NCBI GenBank assembly: GCA_021845595.1
Contig: JAJZVV010000003.1
Location: 62,001 to 126,000, forward strand
DNA length: 64,000 nt
Origin: Pseudomonadota bacterium
GTDB lineage: Bacteria; Pseudomonadota; Alphaproteobacteria; Acetobacterales; Acetobacteraceae
Direction: 5' to 3'
Part shown: in pieces, positions 10,344 through 18,796 of the stretch
How the letters are laid out: each line of letters starts with the position of its first letter
Position numbering within the stretch: position 1 is the stretch's first letter
The notes under the pieces: model-generated
What the model was told of the DNA's origin: nothing
The model's input: only the letters and a program-made list of their open reading frames with translations
Database searches by the model: none
Program-made: the position numbers and the translations under genes

Positions 10344-11993
10344 ATGCTCGGGCTGATGCAGCATTATCCGCTGATGATCTCCTCGCTGATCACCCACGCC
10401 GCGCGCCATCACGGGCACGCGGAAGTGGTCTCCAACATGGGCGGCGCGGCGCTGCATCGCACCAACTATGCCGGCATCGAACGGCGCGCGCGCCGGCTGG
10501 CGCGCGTGCTCGCCGCGCTCGGCGTCGGCTTCGGCGATCGCGTCGCCACCCTGGCCTGGAACGACTACCGTCATCTCGAACTCTATTACGGCGTCTCCGG
10601 CACCGGCGCGGTGTGCCATACCGTCAATCCGCGGCTTTCGGCGGAGGATATCGGCTTCATCATGGCCGATGCCGGGGACGGCGTGGTCTTCGCCGACCCC
10701 GGCTTCGCCGCGTTGCTCGCGGCCGTCGTGCCTGCGGTGCGCGGCACGGTGCGCGACGTGGTGCTGCTCACCGACGAGGCCGGGATGGTCGATGTCGCGC
10801 TCGCCCCGGGCATGCGCCTGCATTGCTACGAGACGCTGATGGCGGCGGCGGACGAGGATTACGACTGGCCGGCCTTCGACGAGAACACGGCCAGCGCGCT
10901 GTGCTACACCTCCGGCACCACGGGGCGGCCGAAGGGCGTGCTCTACAGCCATCGCTCGACGATGCTGCACACCTACGCCGCCAACACGCCGGACGTGTTC
11001 GGCCTGCGCGCGGTGGACCGGGTTCTGCCGGGCGCGTCGATGTATCACGCCTGCGCCTGGGGACTGCCCTATTGCGCGACCATGGTCGGCGCGGGGTTGG
11101 TTCTGCCCGGGCGCCATCTCGACGGCGCCAGCCTGCACCGCATGCTGGAGGCCGAGCGCATCACGCTCACCGCCGGCGTGCCGACGATCTGGCTCGGCCT
11201 GCTCGCGCATCTGCAATCGACCGGCGCCCGGCTGACCCAGGTCAAGCGCATGCTGGTCGCCGGGTCCGCGCTGCCGCGCGTACTGATCGAGGCGTTCACG
11301 CCGATGGGCATCAATGTCGAGCAGGGCTGGGGCATGACCGAGACCAGCCCGATCGTCACCTACAACGCGCCGACGCCGGCCAGCGCCGCGCTCGACGGCG
11401 AGGCGGCGATCCGCCAGCGGCTGAAGCAGGGCCGCGCCGCCTGCGGCACGGACATGAAGATCGTCGACGCCGAAGGCCGCGAACTGCCGTGGGACGGCAA
11501 GGCGTTCGGCGATTTCCTGGTGCGCGGGCACTGGGTGTGCCGCGAATATCTCAATCGCGGCGCCGAGGGCGCGGCCGATGCCGAGGGCTGGCTGCTCACC
11601 GGCGATGTCTGCACCATCGATGCCGATGGCTGCGCCGAGATCGTCGATCGCTCCAAGGACGTGATCAAGTCGGGTGGCGAGTGGATCAGCTCGATCACGC
11701 TGGAGAATCTCGCCGTTTCCCACCCTGCCGTCGCCGAGGCGGCGATCATCGGCGCGCGCCATCCGAAATGGCAGGAGCGGCCGCTGCTGCTGGTGGTGCC
11801 GCGCGCCGGCATGCGCGTCGAACCGGCCGACGTGCTCGCCGTGTTCGAGGGCAAGGTCGCGAAATGGTGGCTGCCGGACGCCGTGGTCGTGGTCGAAGAC
11901 CTGCCGCACACGGCGACCGGCAAGCTGAACAAGCTGGCGCTGCGCGCGCGCTGGCAGAATTATCTGGTGCAGCAGGCCGGCCCCACAACCTGA
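10344..11993 (+). CDS. Fatty-acid/carboxylate--CoA ligase (AMP-forming)
   Basis: The 549-residue enzyme belongs to the ANL superfamily and joins a carboxylic acid to CoA through an acyl-AMP. The AMP-binding P-loop [11 protein letters not shown] lies near residue 190. The A5 motif is [10 protein letters not shown] near 330, the hinge Asp-Arg is in [17 protein letters not shown], and the C-terminal catalytic Lys is in [10 protein letters not shown]. The overall pattern, including [14 protein letters not shown], is closest to the AlkK-like medium/long-chain family. It precedes a permease and then the dehydrogenase, SDR and kinase described below, so it is a good candidate to activate the acid that this module degrades (inference). 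Confidence 0.93.
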   Translation: MLGLMQHYPLMISSLITHAARHHGHAEVVSNMGGAALHRTNYAGIERRARRLARVLAALGVGFGDRVATLAWNDYRHLELYYGVSGTGAVCHTVNPRLSAEDIGFIMADAGDGVVFADPGFAALLAAVVPAVRGTVRDVVLLTDEAGMVDVALAPGMRLHCYETLMAAADEDYDWPAFDENTASALCYTSGTTGRPKGVLYSHRSTMLHTYAANTPDVFGLRAVDRVLPGASMYHACAWGLPYCATMVGAGLVLPGRHLDGASLHRMLEAERITLTAGVPTIWLGLLAHLQSTGARLTQVKRMLVAGSALPRVLIEAFTPMGINVEQGWGMTETSPIVTYNAPTPASAALDGEAAIRQRLKQGRAACGTDMKIVDAEGRELPWDGKAFGDFLVRGHWVCREYLNRGAEGAADAEGWLLTGDVCTIDADGCAEIVDRSKDVIKSGGEWISSITLENLAVSHPAVAEAAIIGARHPKWQERPLLLVVPRAGMRVEPADVLAVFEGKVAKWWLPDAVVVVEDLPHTATGKLNKLALRARWQNYLVQQAGPTT

Positions 11994-12033
11994 CAGGGTT
12001 GGCGCAGCCGCGGCGCGCGGCTATCGCTCCGGC

Positions 12034-13254
12034 ATGGGTTCCGACCTCACGCGCGCCGCCGCGGTCCTGATCTTTGTCATCACCTACGCGGTTCTGGCGG
12101 TGGGAAGGCTGCCCGGCTTCCGCATCGACCGGCCGGCGGCGGCCTTCCTCGGCGCGGCGCTGATGGTGGCCTTCGGCGGCATCGGCCTGGCGGAGGCCTG
12201 GCGCGCCATCGACATGGACACGCTGGCGCTGCTGCTCGGCATGATGGTGGTGGTGGCGGCCCTGACCCGTGCCGGCGCCTTCCGCCTCGTCGTGGCCTGG
12301 GCGGTGACGCGGGCCCGCCATCCGCTGCTGCTGCTCGCCGCCATCGTGCTCGCCAGCGGCCTGGTCTCGGCCTTCCTGGTCAATGACACGGTCTGCCTCG
12401 TGCTGACGCCGTTGGTGCTCGATCTCGTCGCCCGCCTGCGCCGCCGCCCGGTGCCCTATCTGCTGGCCATCGCCATGGCCGCGAACATCGGCAGCACGGC
12501 GACGATCACCGGCAACCCGCAGAACATGATCATCGGCAGCCTCTCGCACATTCCGTACGGCGCTTTCACCCGGGCGCTGGCGCCGGTCGCCGGCGTGGGG
12601 CTGGTGCTGACGGTGGCGCTGATCGCGCTCGTCTGGCGGGAGGAATTCTTCACCGCCGGGCCGCTGCGCGCCACGCCGGCGCCGGTGCATGCCTCCGGGC
12701 CGCTGGTGCGGCTTTCGGTGATGGTGACGGGGGCGATGGTGGCGGGCTTCTTCGCCGGCGTTCCGCCTGCCATCGTCGCCGTGCTGGGCGGCGCGCTGCT
12801 GGTGCTGGTCTCGCGCACCAAGCCGGAGAAATTCTACGCCGGCATCGACGGCACGCTGCTGCTGATGTTCGCCGGCCTGTTCATCATCGTCGCCGGGATG
12901 GAGCGGGCGGTGCTGTCGCCGGCGCTGCTCGGCGCGGTGGCGGGGCTCGGGCTCGACCGCGCCTGGGTGCTCACCCTGCTCACCGCCGCGCTCTCCAACG
13001 TGGTGAGCAACGTGCCGGCGGTGCTGGTGCTGCGCCCCTTCATCGCGCATCTGTCGGACCCCGAGCGCGCCTGGCTGGTGGTGGCGATGGCCTCGACGCT
13101 GGCCGGCAATCTGACCCTGCTCGGGTCGGTGGCGAACCTCATCGTCGCGCAGCAGGCGCGCCTCGGTGGCGTCCATATCGGGTTCCGCGCCTACGCCGTG
13201 GTCGGCGTGCCGCTGACCGTGCTCACCCTCGCCGCCGGCGTGCTGCTGCTCTGA
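12034..13254 (+). CDS. SLC13/ArsB-NhaD-type anion permease
   Basis: A polytopic inner-membrane protein (406 residues, about 10-11 hydrophobic segments) of the ion transporter superfamily. The two inverted halves each carry the characteristic re-entrant motif: the first is [15 protein letters not shown] near residue 115, with [12 protein letters not shown] near 160; the second is [15 protein letters not shown] near 330, with [14 protein letters not shown] near 360. These are the SNT/NxP-like signatures of CitMHS/DASS and ArsB/NhaD carriers. The transported ion cannot be read from sequence. It sits 40 bases after the CoA ligase and before the acyl-CoA dehydrogenase, so organic-acid uptake is an attractive guess. 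Confidence 0.88.
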   Translation: MGSDLTRAAAVLIFVITYAVLAVGRLPGFRIDRPAAAFLGAALMVAFGGIGLAEAWRAIDMDTLALLLGMMVVVAALTRAGAFRLVVAWAVTRARHPLLLLAAIVLASGLVSAFLVNDTVCLVLTPLVLDLVARLRRRPVPYLLAIAMAANIGSTATITGNPQNMIIGSLSHIPYGAFTRALAPVAGVGLVLTVALIALVWREEFFTAGPLRATPAPVHASGPLVRLSVMVTGAMVAGFFAGVPPAIVAVLGGALLVLVSRTKPEKFYAGIDGTLLLMFAGLFIIVAGMERAVLSPALLGAVAGLGLDRAWVLTLLTAALSNVVSNVPAVLVLRPFIAHLSDPERAWLVVAMASTLAGNLTLLGSVANLIVAQQARLGGVHIGFRAYAVVGVPLTVLTLAAGVLLL

Positions 13255-13321
13255 TACCCCCCCTTTTCCGCCGCGCGTCGGGCTTCTAGGGTTGGCGGAA
13301 GAGCATGGAGGAGATGGTCCG

Positions 13322-14548
13322 GTGGAATTCGCATACACGGATAAGGTGAACGCGCTCCGCGCCCGGGTGCAGGCGTTCATGGACGAGCACGTCTACCCGA
13401 ACGAGGCCACCTACAAGGCCCAGATGGCCGCGGCCAAGGACCGCTGGCAGCCGGTGCCGATCGTCGACCAGCTCAAGCCGCTGGCGCACGCCGCCGGGCT
13501 GTGGAACCTGTTCCTGCCCCATTCGGAGCATGGCGCCGGCCTGACCAACCTGGAATACGCGCCGCTGGCCGAGATCATGGGCCGGGTGCAGTGGTCGTCC
13601 GAGGTGTTCAACTGCTCGGCCCCCGATACCGGCAACATGGAGACCATCGACCGCTACGGCACGGCGGAGCACAAGAAGCAGTGGCTGACGCCGCTGCTGG
13701 AGGGAAAGATCCGGTCCGCCTTCTGCATGACCGAGCCGGAAGTCGCGTCCTCGGATGCGACCAACATCCAGACCTCGATCCGCCGTGATGGCGACGACTA
13801 CGTCATCAACGGGCGCAAATGGTGGTCGTCCGGCACCGGCGATCCGCGCTGCAAGATTCTCATCGTCATGGGCAAGACGGATCCGCACAACCCGGACAAG
13901 CATCGCCAGCAATCGATGATCCTCGTGCCGGCCGACACCAAGGGCATCGAGATCAAGCGCATGCTGCCGGTGTTCGGCTTCGACGATGCGCCGCACGGCC
14001 ATGGCGAGGTGATTTTCCGCGACGTTCGCGTGCCGGCCTCGAACATTCTGCTCGGTGAGGGCCGCGGCTTCGAGATCGCGCAGGGGCGCCTCGGGCCGGG
14101 CCGCATCCATCATTGCATGCGCACCATCGGCCTCGCCGAGCGCGCGCTGGAAATGACCTGCAAGCGCGCGCTGGACCGCCACGTGTTCGGCCGCGCGCTC
14201 GCCGATCAGGGCGTGATGATCGAGCGCATCGCCAACATGCGCATCATGATCGAGCAGTCCCGCCTGCTGGTGCTGCACGCGGCGTGGAAGATGGACACCG
14301 TCGGCAACAAGGAAGCGCGGCGGGAGATCGCGGCGATCAAGGTGGCGGTGCCGAACATGGCCTGCCAGGTGATCGACTGGGCGGTGCAGGCCTTCGGCGC
14401 CGGCGGCGTGACCGAGGATTACGGGCTGGCCGAGATGTACAAGACGGCGCGCACGATGCGCATCGTCGACGGCCCGGACGAAGTGCACCGCCACCAGCTC
14501 GGCCGCCTGGAACTGGCGAAATACCGGCCGGCGCGGCCGAACATGTGA
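13322..14548 (+). CDS. Acyl-CoA dehydrogenase, ACAD10/11 type
   Basis: The 408-residue flavoenzyme shows strong resemblance to the dehydrogenase domain of ACAD11 and of bacterial LvaC-like proteins: [14 protein letters not shown] near residue 105, [15 protein letters not shown] near 140, [14 protein letters not shown] near 170, [20 protein letters not shown] near 260 and [11 protein letters not shown] near the end. The start is GTG 13322, preceded at 8 bases by GGAGGAG; ATGs at 13305 and 13314 are out of frame, and a TTG at 13292 is too far. ACAD11-like proteins act on phosphorylated 4-hydroxyacyl-CoAs rather than on simple acyl-CoAs. The partner kinase, fused to this domain in animals, is encoded separately two genes downstream. 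Confidence 0.93.
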   Translation: MEFAYTDKVNALRARVQAFMDEHVYPNEATYKAQMAAAKDRWQPVPIVDQLKPLAHAAGLWNLFLPHSEHGAGLTNLEYAPLAEIMGRVQWSSEVFNCSAPDTGNMETIDRYGTAEHKKQWLTPLLEGKIRSAFCMTEPEVASSDATNIQTSIRRDGDDYVINGRKWWSSGTGDPRCKILIVMGKTDPHNPDKHRQQSMILVPADTKGIEIKRMLPVFGFDDAPHGHGEVIFRDVRVPASNILLGEGRGFEIAQGRLGPGRIHHCMRTIGLAERALEMTCKRALDRHVFGRALADQGVMIERIANMRIMIEQSRLLVLHAAWKMDTVGNKEARREIAAIKVAVPNMACQVIDWAVQAFGAGGVTEDYGLAEMYKTARTMRIVDGPDEVHRHQLGRLELAKYRPARPNM

Positions 14549-14559
14549 GGACGAGCGCC

Positions 14560-15339
14560 ATGTCCCTGTTCGATCTCACCGGCAAGGTCGCCATCGTCAC
14601 CGGCTCGTCGCGCGGCATCGGGCGTGCGATCGCCGAACGGCTTGCCGAGCACGGTGCGCGTGTCGTCGTCTCCTCGCGCAAGGCGGAGGCGTGCGAGCCG
14701 GTGGCGGCTGCGATCCGTGCCAAGGGCGGGCAGGCGATCGTCGTGCCGTGCCATATCGGCCACAAGGACCAGCTGCAGGCGCTGGTCGAGCGCACCAAGG
14801 CCGAGTGGGGCGGCATCGACGTGCTGGTGTGCAACGCCGCGCTGAACCCGTATTTCGGCCCCTCCGCCGGCATTCCGGACGAAGCCTATGACCGCATCAT
14901 GGGCGCCAACGTGCGCAGCAATTTCTGGCTGTGCAACATGGCGCTGCCGGGCATGGCGGCGCGCGGCGGCGGATCGGTGATCATCGTCTCCTCGATCGCC
15001 GGGCTGCGCGGCACGCCGCTGCTCGCCGTCTATGGCCTGTCCAAGGCCGCCGACATGCAGATGGCGCGCAACATCGCCGTCGAGTGGGGGCCGAAGAACA
15101 TCCGCGCCAACTGCATCGCGCCGGGGCTGGTGCGCACCGATTTCGCGCGCGCGCTGTGGGAAAATCCTGAACTGGAGAAGAAGCGCTCGCGCGAGACCCC
15201 GCTGCTGCGCATCGGCGAGCCGGACGAGATCGCCGGCGCGGCGGTGTTTCTGGCCTCGCCGGCCGGGTCCTTCATGACCGGCCAGTCCATCGTCATCGAT
15301 GGCGGGGTGACGATCGGTTCGCCGAACAGCGCGGAATAG
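14560..15339 (+). CDS. SDR family oxidoreductase
   Basis: A classical SDR of 259 residues: TGSSRGIGRA for cofactor binding near residue 15, NAAL in place of NNAG near 90, IVSSIAG with the catalytic Ser near 143, YGLSK with Tyr and Lys near 157, and a C-terminal FMTGQSIVIDGG. It lies 11 bases after the acyl-CoA dehydrogenase and 7 bases before the kinase, so the three are surely one operon. In the lva pathway of Pseudomonas putida an SDR reduces a 4-keto acyl-CoA to the 4-hydroxy form; that would fit this context, but it is inferred from neighbours rather than from residues. Confidence 0.92.
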   Translation: MSLFDLTGKVAIVTGSSRGIGRAIAERLAEHGARVVVSSRKAEACEPVAAAIRAKGGQAIVVPCHIGHKDQLQALVERTKAEWGGIDVLVCNAALNPYFGPSAGIPDEAYDRIMGANVRSNFWLCNMALPGMAARGGGSVIIVSSIAGLRGTPLLAVYGLSKAADMQMARNIAVEWGPKNIRANCIAPGLVRTDFARALWENPELEKKRSRETPLLRIGEPDEIAGAAVFLASPAGSFMTGQSIVIDGGVTIGSPNSAE

Positions 15340-15346
15340 CGGGCCG

Positions 15347-16405
15347 ATGGTGGCGGAGGGGGCGCCGGAGCTCGTTCCGGTCCTGCCCAATCATCGCTTC
15401 GACGAGGCGGCGCTCGCGGCCTATCTGCGCGGCCGTCTCGGCGGTTTCGCCGGCGACCTGGTCGTGCGCCAGTTCCAGGGCGGGCAGTCCAACCCGACCT
15501 TTCATCTCGCGGCGGGCGGGCACGCGTTCGTCCTGCGCAAGAAGCCGCCGGGCAAGCTGCTGCCCTCGGCGCACGCGGTCGATCGCGAATATGCCGTGCT
15601 CGCTGCGCTCGCGGGCTCGGATGTGCCGGTGCCGCGCGTGCATCTGCTGTGCACGGACGAAGCCGTGATCGGGCAGATGTTCTACGTCATGGACTACGTC
15701 CCCGGCCGCGTCTTCGCCGACCGCGCCATTCCCGGCGCGACCCCGGCGGACCGCGCGGCGATGTATGACGACATGAACCGCATCCTCGCGCGCCTGCATC
15801 GGGTCGATTGGCGCGCCGCCGGGCTCGGCGGGTTCGGCCGGCCGGAAAACTACTTCGCGCGCCAGATCGCGCGCTGGTCGAAGCAGTACGAAGCCTCGCG
15901 CACCGAGGACGTGCCGGCGATGGAGCGGCTGATGCGCTGGCTCGCCGAAACGACGCCGCCGGCCGACGAAGCGGTGATCGTGCACGGCGATTTCCGCCTC
16001 GGCAATCTTCTGTTCCACCCCACCGAGCCGCGCGTTCTGGCAGTTCTGGACTGGGAACTTTCGACCATCGGCCATCCGCTGGCCGATCTCGCCTACAATG
16101 TCCTCACCTACCGCCTGCCGGAGAGCGCCGGCGGCGCGCCGGAGGCGGATCTCGTCGCGCTCGGCATTCCGGCCGAGGCCGATTATGTCGCGCGCTATGT
16201 CCAGCGCGTCGGCCGCGCCGATGCCGCGACCCTCGAATACGCGATCGTCTTCGCCATGTTCCGCCTCGCCGCCATCGTCGCCGGCGTGTATCGCCGCGCG
16301 CTCGACGGCAACGCAGCCGATGCGCGCGCGCTCGAACGCGGCGTGGTGTTCCGCGAAGTTGCCGAGCGCGCCTGGGCTTATGCGCAGGCGCTCGGTGCCC
16401 GCTGA
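15347..16405 (+). CDS. APH-fold kinase, ACAD10/11 N-domain type (probable 4-hydroxyacyl-CoA kinase)
   Basis: This 352-residue protein has the aminoglycoside phosphotransferase fold. Visible motifs are FQGGQSNPTF (the G-rich loop), FVLRKKPPGKLLPSAH with the ATP-binding Lys, IVHGDFRLGNLLFH with the catalytic Asp and Asn near residue 215, and LDWELSTIGHPLADLA with the metal-binding Asp. The same strings are characteristic of the kinase domain of ACAD10/ACAD11 and of LvaA. Such kinases phosphorylate the 4-hydroxy group of acyl-CoAs. It does not look like an antibiotic-resistance enzyme. It closes the ligase-permease-dehydrogenase-SDR-kinase run; the small LvaB-type subunit found in the Pseudomonas operon is not seen here. 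Confidence 0.9.
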   Translation: MVAEGAPELVPVLPNHRFDEAALAAYLRGRLGGFAGDLVVRQFQGGQSNPTFHLAAGGHAFVLRKKPPGKLLPSAHAVDREYAVLAALAGSDVPVPRVHLLCTDEAVIGQMFYVMDYVPGRVFADRAIPGATPADRAAMYDDMNRILARLHRVDWRAAGLGGFGRPENYFARQIARWSKQYEASRTEDVPAMERLMRWLAETTPPADEAVIVHGDFRLGNLLFHPTEPRVLAVLDWELSTIGHPLADLAYNVLTYRLPESAGGAPEADLVALGIPAEADYVARYVQRVGRADAATLEYAIVFAMFRLAAIVAGVYRRALDGNAADARALERGVVFREVAERAWAYAQALGAR

Positions 16406-16441
16406 AGCGCGATGCTGCCGGCGCTGCTGTTCGGCGGCTGA

Positions 16442-16855
16442 TCAGCGATAGCGGCCGTGGCGCTGCAGCACCTCGATGCGGTAGCCGTCGGGGTCGGTGA
16501 GGAAGAAGAAGCGCGCCAGCAGCGTGCCGTCGCGGCGGAATTCCTTGAGCGGCTCGGGGGCGATGCCGGCTTCGGTGAGGCGGGCGTGTTCGGCGTCGAG
16601 ATCATCGACGGCGACGGCGATGTGGCCGTAGCCGTCGCCGCGCGTGTAGGGCTCGTGGCGGTCGTGGTTGATGGTCAGTTCCAGCTCGAACGGGCTCTCC
16701 GGGCTCTTCATGTAGACCAGGGTGAAGCCTTCGAACCCCATGCGCTCGGCGATCTCGAGCCCGAGCGCCTCGCGATAGAAGGCGACCGAGCGCGCCTCGT
16801 CGAGCACGCGGATCATCGAGTGGATCGGCTTGGCCACGGCCTTGGGCTCCTTCAT
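16442..16855 (-). CDS. gloA: Lactoylglutathione lyase (glyoxalase I)
   Basis: The product (137 residues) has two beta-alpha-beta-beta-beta modules of the vicinal-oxygen-chelate fold. Metal-ligand positions are apparent: His in IHSMIRV, Glu in ELELTINHD, His in [11 protein letters not shown] and Glu in [10 protein letters not shown]. It isomerises the methylglyoxal-glutathione hemithioacetal to S-lactoylglutathione in the cytoplasm. I chose ATG 16855 because the family N-terminus ([11 protein letters not shown]) begins soon after; ATG 16879 would add eight residues and cannot be excluded. No good ribosome site precedes either. It lies just downstream of tRNA-Ala on the same strand. Confidence 0.93.
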   Translation of the reverse strand: MKEPKAVAKPIHSMIRVLDEARSVAFYREALGLEIAERMGFEGFTLVYMKSPESPFELELTINHDRHEPYTRGDGYGHIAVAVDDLDAEHARLTEAGIAPEPLKEFRRDGTLLARFFFLTDPDGYRIEVLQRHGRYR

Positions 16856-16921
16856 GGATGGGATCGTGATGGATGGCATCGCCGCGGCGCACGCAGCGCC
16901 GGCGCGCGGCGGTGGCGGGAG

Positions 16922-16997
16922 TGGTGGAGCTGAGGGGAATCGAACCCCTGACCTCCTCATTGCGAACGAGGCGCTCTCCCAACTGAGCTACAGCCCC
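16922..16997 (-). tRNA. tRNA-Ala (anticodon CGC)
   Basis: Read on the minus strand, the 76 bases fold into a standard cloverleaf with a 7-bp acceptor stem that includes the G3:U70 wobble pair, the identity element for alanyl-tRNA synthetase. The D stem is GCTC/GAGC, the anticodon stem CCTCG/TGAGG encloses the loop TTCGCAA giving anticodon CGC, and the T arm contains GTTCGATTC. The CCA end is encoded at 16922-16924. It sits between rlmH and gloA on the same strand. Confidence 0.96.
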
Positions 16998-17037
16998 TCC
17001 CGAGGCGGGCGGAATGTGCGCATGCGCGCCTGCCAAG

Positions 17038-17493
17038 TCAAGCTGTGTCGCCGCGATGGTAGGGGTGGCCGGCGAGGATGCTCTGGGCCCGGTAGAGCTG
17101 CTCGGCGAGCATCGGGCGGACGAGAAAATGCGGCCAGGTCAGTGGTCCGAGCGAGAGACGGCACGCGGCGCGGGCGCGCACCGGCGCGTCCAGCCCGGCG
17201 GCGCCGCCGATGAGGAAGCACGGTGTGCGCCCCTGCGCGCGCCAGGCGGCCAGCAGGCGGGCCAGACCTTCGCTGTCAGGCATCTCTCCGGCCGGGTCCA
17301 GCGCCACGGCGAAGGCGTCCGGGCCGAGCGCGGCGAGAATCGCCAGTCCCTCGCGCCGCCGTGCCGCCGCGTCGCCGCCGCCGCCTTCGGGGATTTCCGT
17401 CAGCGCCAGCCCCGGGCGCAGCCGCGCCGTATAGCGGGCGAACAGGTCCGCTTCCGGACCGCGGCGCAGGCGGCCGACGGCGATCAGCCGCAT
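17038..17493 (-). CDS. rlmH: 23S rRNA pseudouridine-1915 N3-methyltransferase
   Basis: RlmH is a small SPOUT methyltransferase that modifies Psi1915 in helix 69 of 23S rRNA. The 151-residue product begins [14 protein letters not shown], has the central [15 protein letters not shown], and carries the SAM-binding knot [10 protein letters not shown] near residue 105, then [24 protein letters not shown] and a C-terminal HPYHRG; these are the family hallmarks. ATG 17493 gives the usual N-terminus; ATG 17517 would add eight residues. In many alphaproteobacteria rlmH directly follows rsfS; here rsfS is about 13 kb away on the other strand. Confidence 0.95.
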   Translation of the reverse strand: MRLIAVGRLRRGPEADLFARYTARLRPGLALTEIPEGGGGDAAARRREGLAILAALGPDAFAVALDPAGEMPDSEGLARLLAAWRAQGRTPCFLIGGAAGLDAPVRARAACRLSLGPLTWPHFLVRPMLAEQLYRAQSILAGHPYHRGDTA

Positions 17494-17621
17494 CGTCGTC
17501 GAAGCCGGTCGGGTCATGGCCGGCAGAAATGGGCTTCGGCCGCGGCGGCGGCAAGGATAGATAGGGCCAGCCGGACGAGCGCCCCGCTGCGTGCCGGGGG
17601 CGGATGCCCAAGGAGGATGTC

Positions 17622-18416
17622 ATGGATGCAGCTCCCGATCTCGCCGAACCCCTGTTGCGCCGCGATGCCGATGGCGTCGCCTGGCTGACGCTGAACCGGC
17701 CGGCCCAGCGCAACGCCCTGTCGATCGGCCTGATGACCGCGCTGGAACAGGCGATCGCCGCCATCGCCGCCGATGCCTCGGTGAAGGTCGTCGTCCTCGG
17801 CGGCGCCGGGCCGGCGTTCTGCGCCGGGCATGACCTCCGGGAAATGCGCGCCGAGCCGAAACGCGAGGCCTATGCGGCGCTGTTCACCCAGTGCTCGCGG
17901 CTGATGACGGCGATCGTCCGCCTGCCCAAGCCGGTGATCGCGCGGGTGCACGGGGTCGCCACCGCCGCCGGCTGCCAGCTCGTCGCCAGCTGCGATCTCG
18001 CCCTCGCCGCCGAGACCGCGCGGTTCGCCACGCCGGGGGTGAATATCGGCCTGTTCTGCTCGACCCCGATGGTCGCCCTGTCGCGCGCCGTGCCGCGCAA
18101 GATGGCGATGGAAATGCTGCTCACCGGCGAGCTGGTCCCGGCCGCGCGGGCGCGCGAGATCGGGCTGGTCAACCGCGTCGTGCCGGAGGCCGCGCTCGAT
18201 GCCGAAACCGCGGCGCTGGCCGCGCAGATCGCCGCCAAGAGCCCGCTGACGCTGGCGATCGGCAAGGAGGCGTTCTACCGGCAAGTGGAAATGGACCTCG
18301 ATGCCGCCTACGGCTACGCCGCCGAGGTCATGACCCGCAACATGCTGACGCGCGACGCCGAGGCGGGGATCGACGCGTTCCTCGGCAAGCGCCAGCCGGT
18401 TTGGACCGGCACCTGA
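17622..18416 (+). CDS. Enoyl-CoA hydratase family protein (ECHDC3-like)
   Basis: A 264-residue crotonase-fold protein. The oxyanion-hole segments are AFCAGHDLREM near residue 60 and GVATAAGCQLVASCDLALA near 110; FATPGVNIGLFCSTPMVALSR and RKMAMEMLLTG follow. This string set is typical of the ECHDC3 branch, whose exact substrate is not settled; the Glu expected for hydratase activity in the second segment is not obvious, so it might not be a classical hydratase. ATG 17622 is supported by AGGAGG five bases upstream; the earlier ATG at 17604 overlaps that site. Its TGA abuts the stop of the convergent small-protein gene. Confidence 0.88.
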   Translation: MDAAPDLAEPLLRRDADGVAWLTLNRPAQRNALSIGLMTALEQAIAAIAADASVKVVVLGGAGPAFCAGHDLREMRAEPKREAYAALFTQCSRLMTAIVRLPKPVIARVHGVATAAGCQLVASCDLALAAETARFATPGVNIGLFCSTPMVALSRAVPRKMAMEMLLTGELVPAARAREIGLVNRVVPEAALDAETAALAAQIAAKSPLTLAIGKEAFYRQVEMDLDAAYGYAAEVMTRNMLTRDAEAGIDAFLGKRQPVWTGT

Positions 18417-18773
18417 TCAGTTCCCCGGCGAACCGCCGTCGTCGCGCAGCAGGTCCGGCGCCTTCGGGCCGCGCAGCGGGCGGTCGCCCTCGCCGGCGAG
18501 CAGGTCCGACGACGGATCCCCGCGCAGGATGTCGTGGGGCATCGGCGGATCGCCCGGCGAGCAGATCGTGCCCTCCGCCGGCACCCCGTCGAGCCCGAGC
18601 AGGGCCATGCCGCCGCCGGGCAGGCCGGGTTGCGCCGGCAGCATGGGCATGATCTGGATCGGCACCCGGTCCGGCCCCGCCGGCTCGGTCGGACAGTCCG
18701 CGGGCGCCGGCGGCTGGGCGAGCGCGACGGCGGGCGGTGACGCGAGCAGCAGGAGGACCAGGGCGCGGCGCAT
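18417..18773 (-). CDS. Small secreted protein of unknown function downstream of hpnN
   Basis: The 118-residue product starts with a clear signal peptide (two Arg, then a Leu/Ala core, cleavage likely after LAQ near residue 20). The mature part is proline- and glycine-rich with two cysteines, and ends in an acidic/polar tail. I do not recognise a domain. It follows hpnN by 23 bases on the same strand, so it is probably exported from the same operon and might serve the hopanoid or envelope pathway; this is only context. Its stop codon abuts that of the convergent hydratase gene as a TGATCA palindrome at 18414-18419. Confidence 0.65.
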   Translation of the reverse strand: MRRALVLLLLASPPAVALAQPPAPADCPTEPAGPDRVPIQIMPMLPAQPGLPGGGMALLGLDGVPAEGTICSPGDPPMPHDILRGDPSSDLLAGEGDRPLRGPKAPDLLRDDGGSPGN

Positions 18774-18796
18774 CGGCGAAGCCTGCGCCGGCGCCG

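Noticed and set aside
15347-16405. Antibiotic-resistance aminoglycoside phosphotransferase
   Set aside because: The strings match the ACAD10/11 kinase branch and the operon context is acyl-CoA metabolism.
16602-17036. Open frame on the minus strand running through the tRNA-Ala gene and gloA start
   Set aside because: Part of it is simply the translated tRNA (a familiar [14 protein letters not shown] artefact); no ribosome site and it overlaps real genes.
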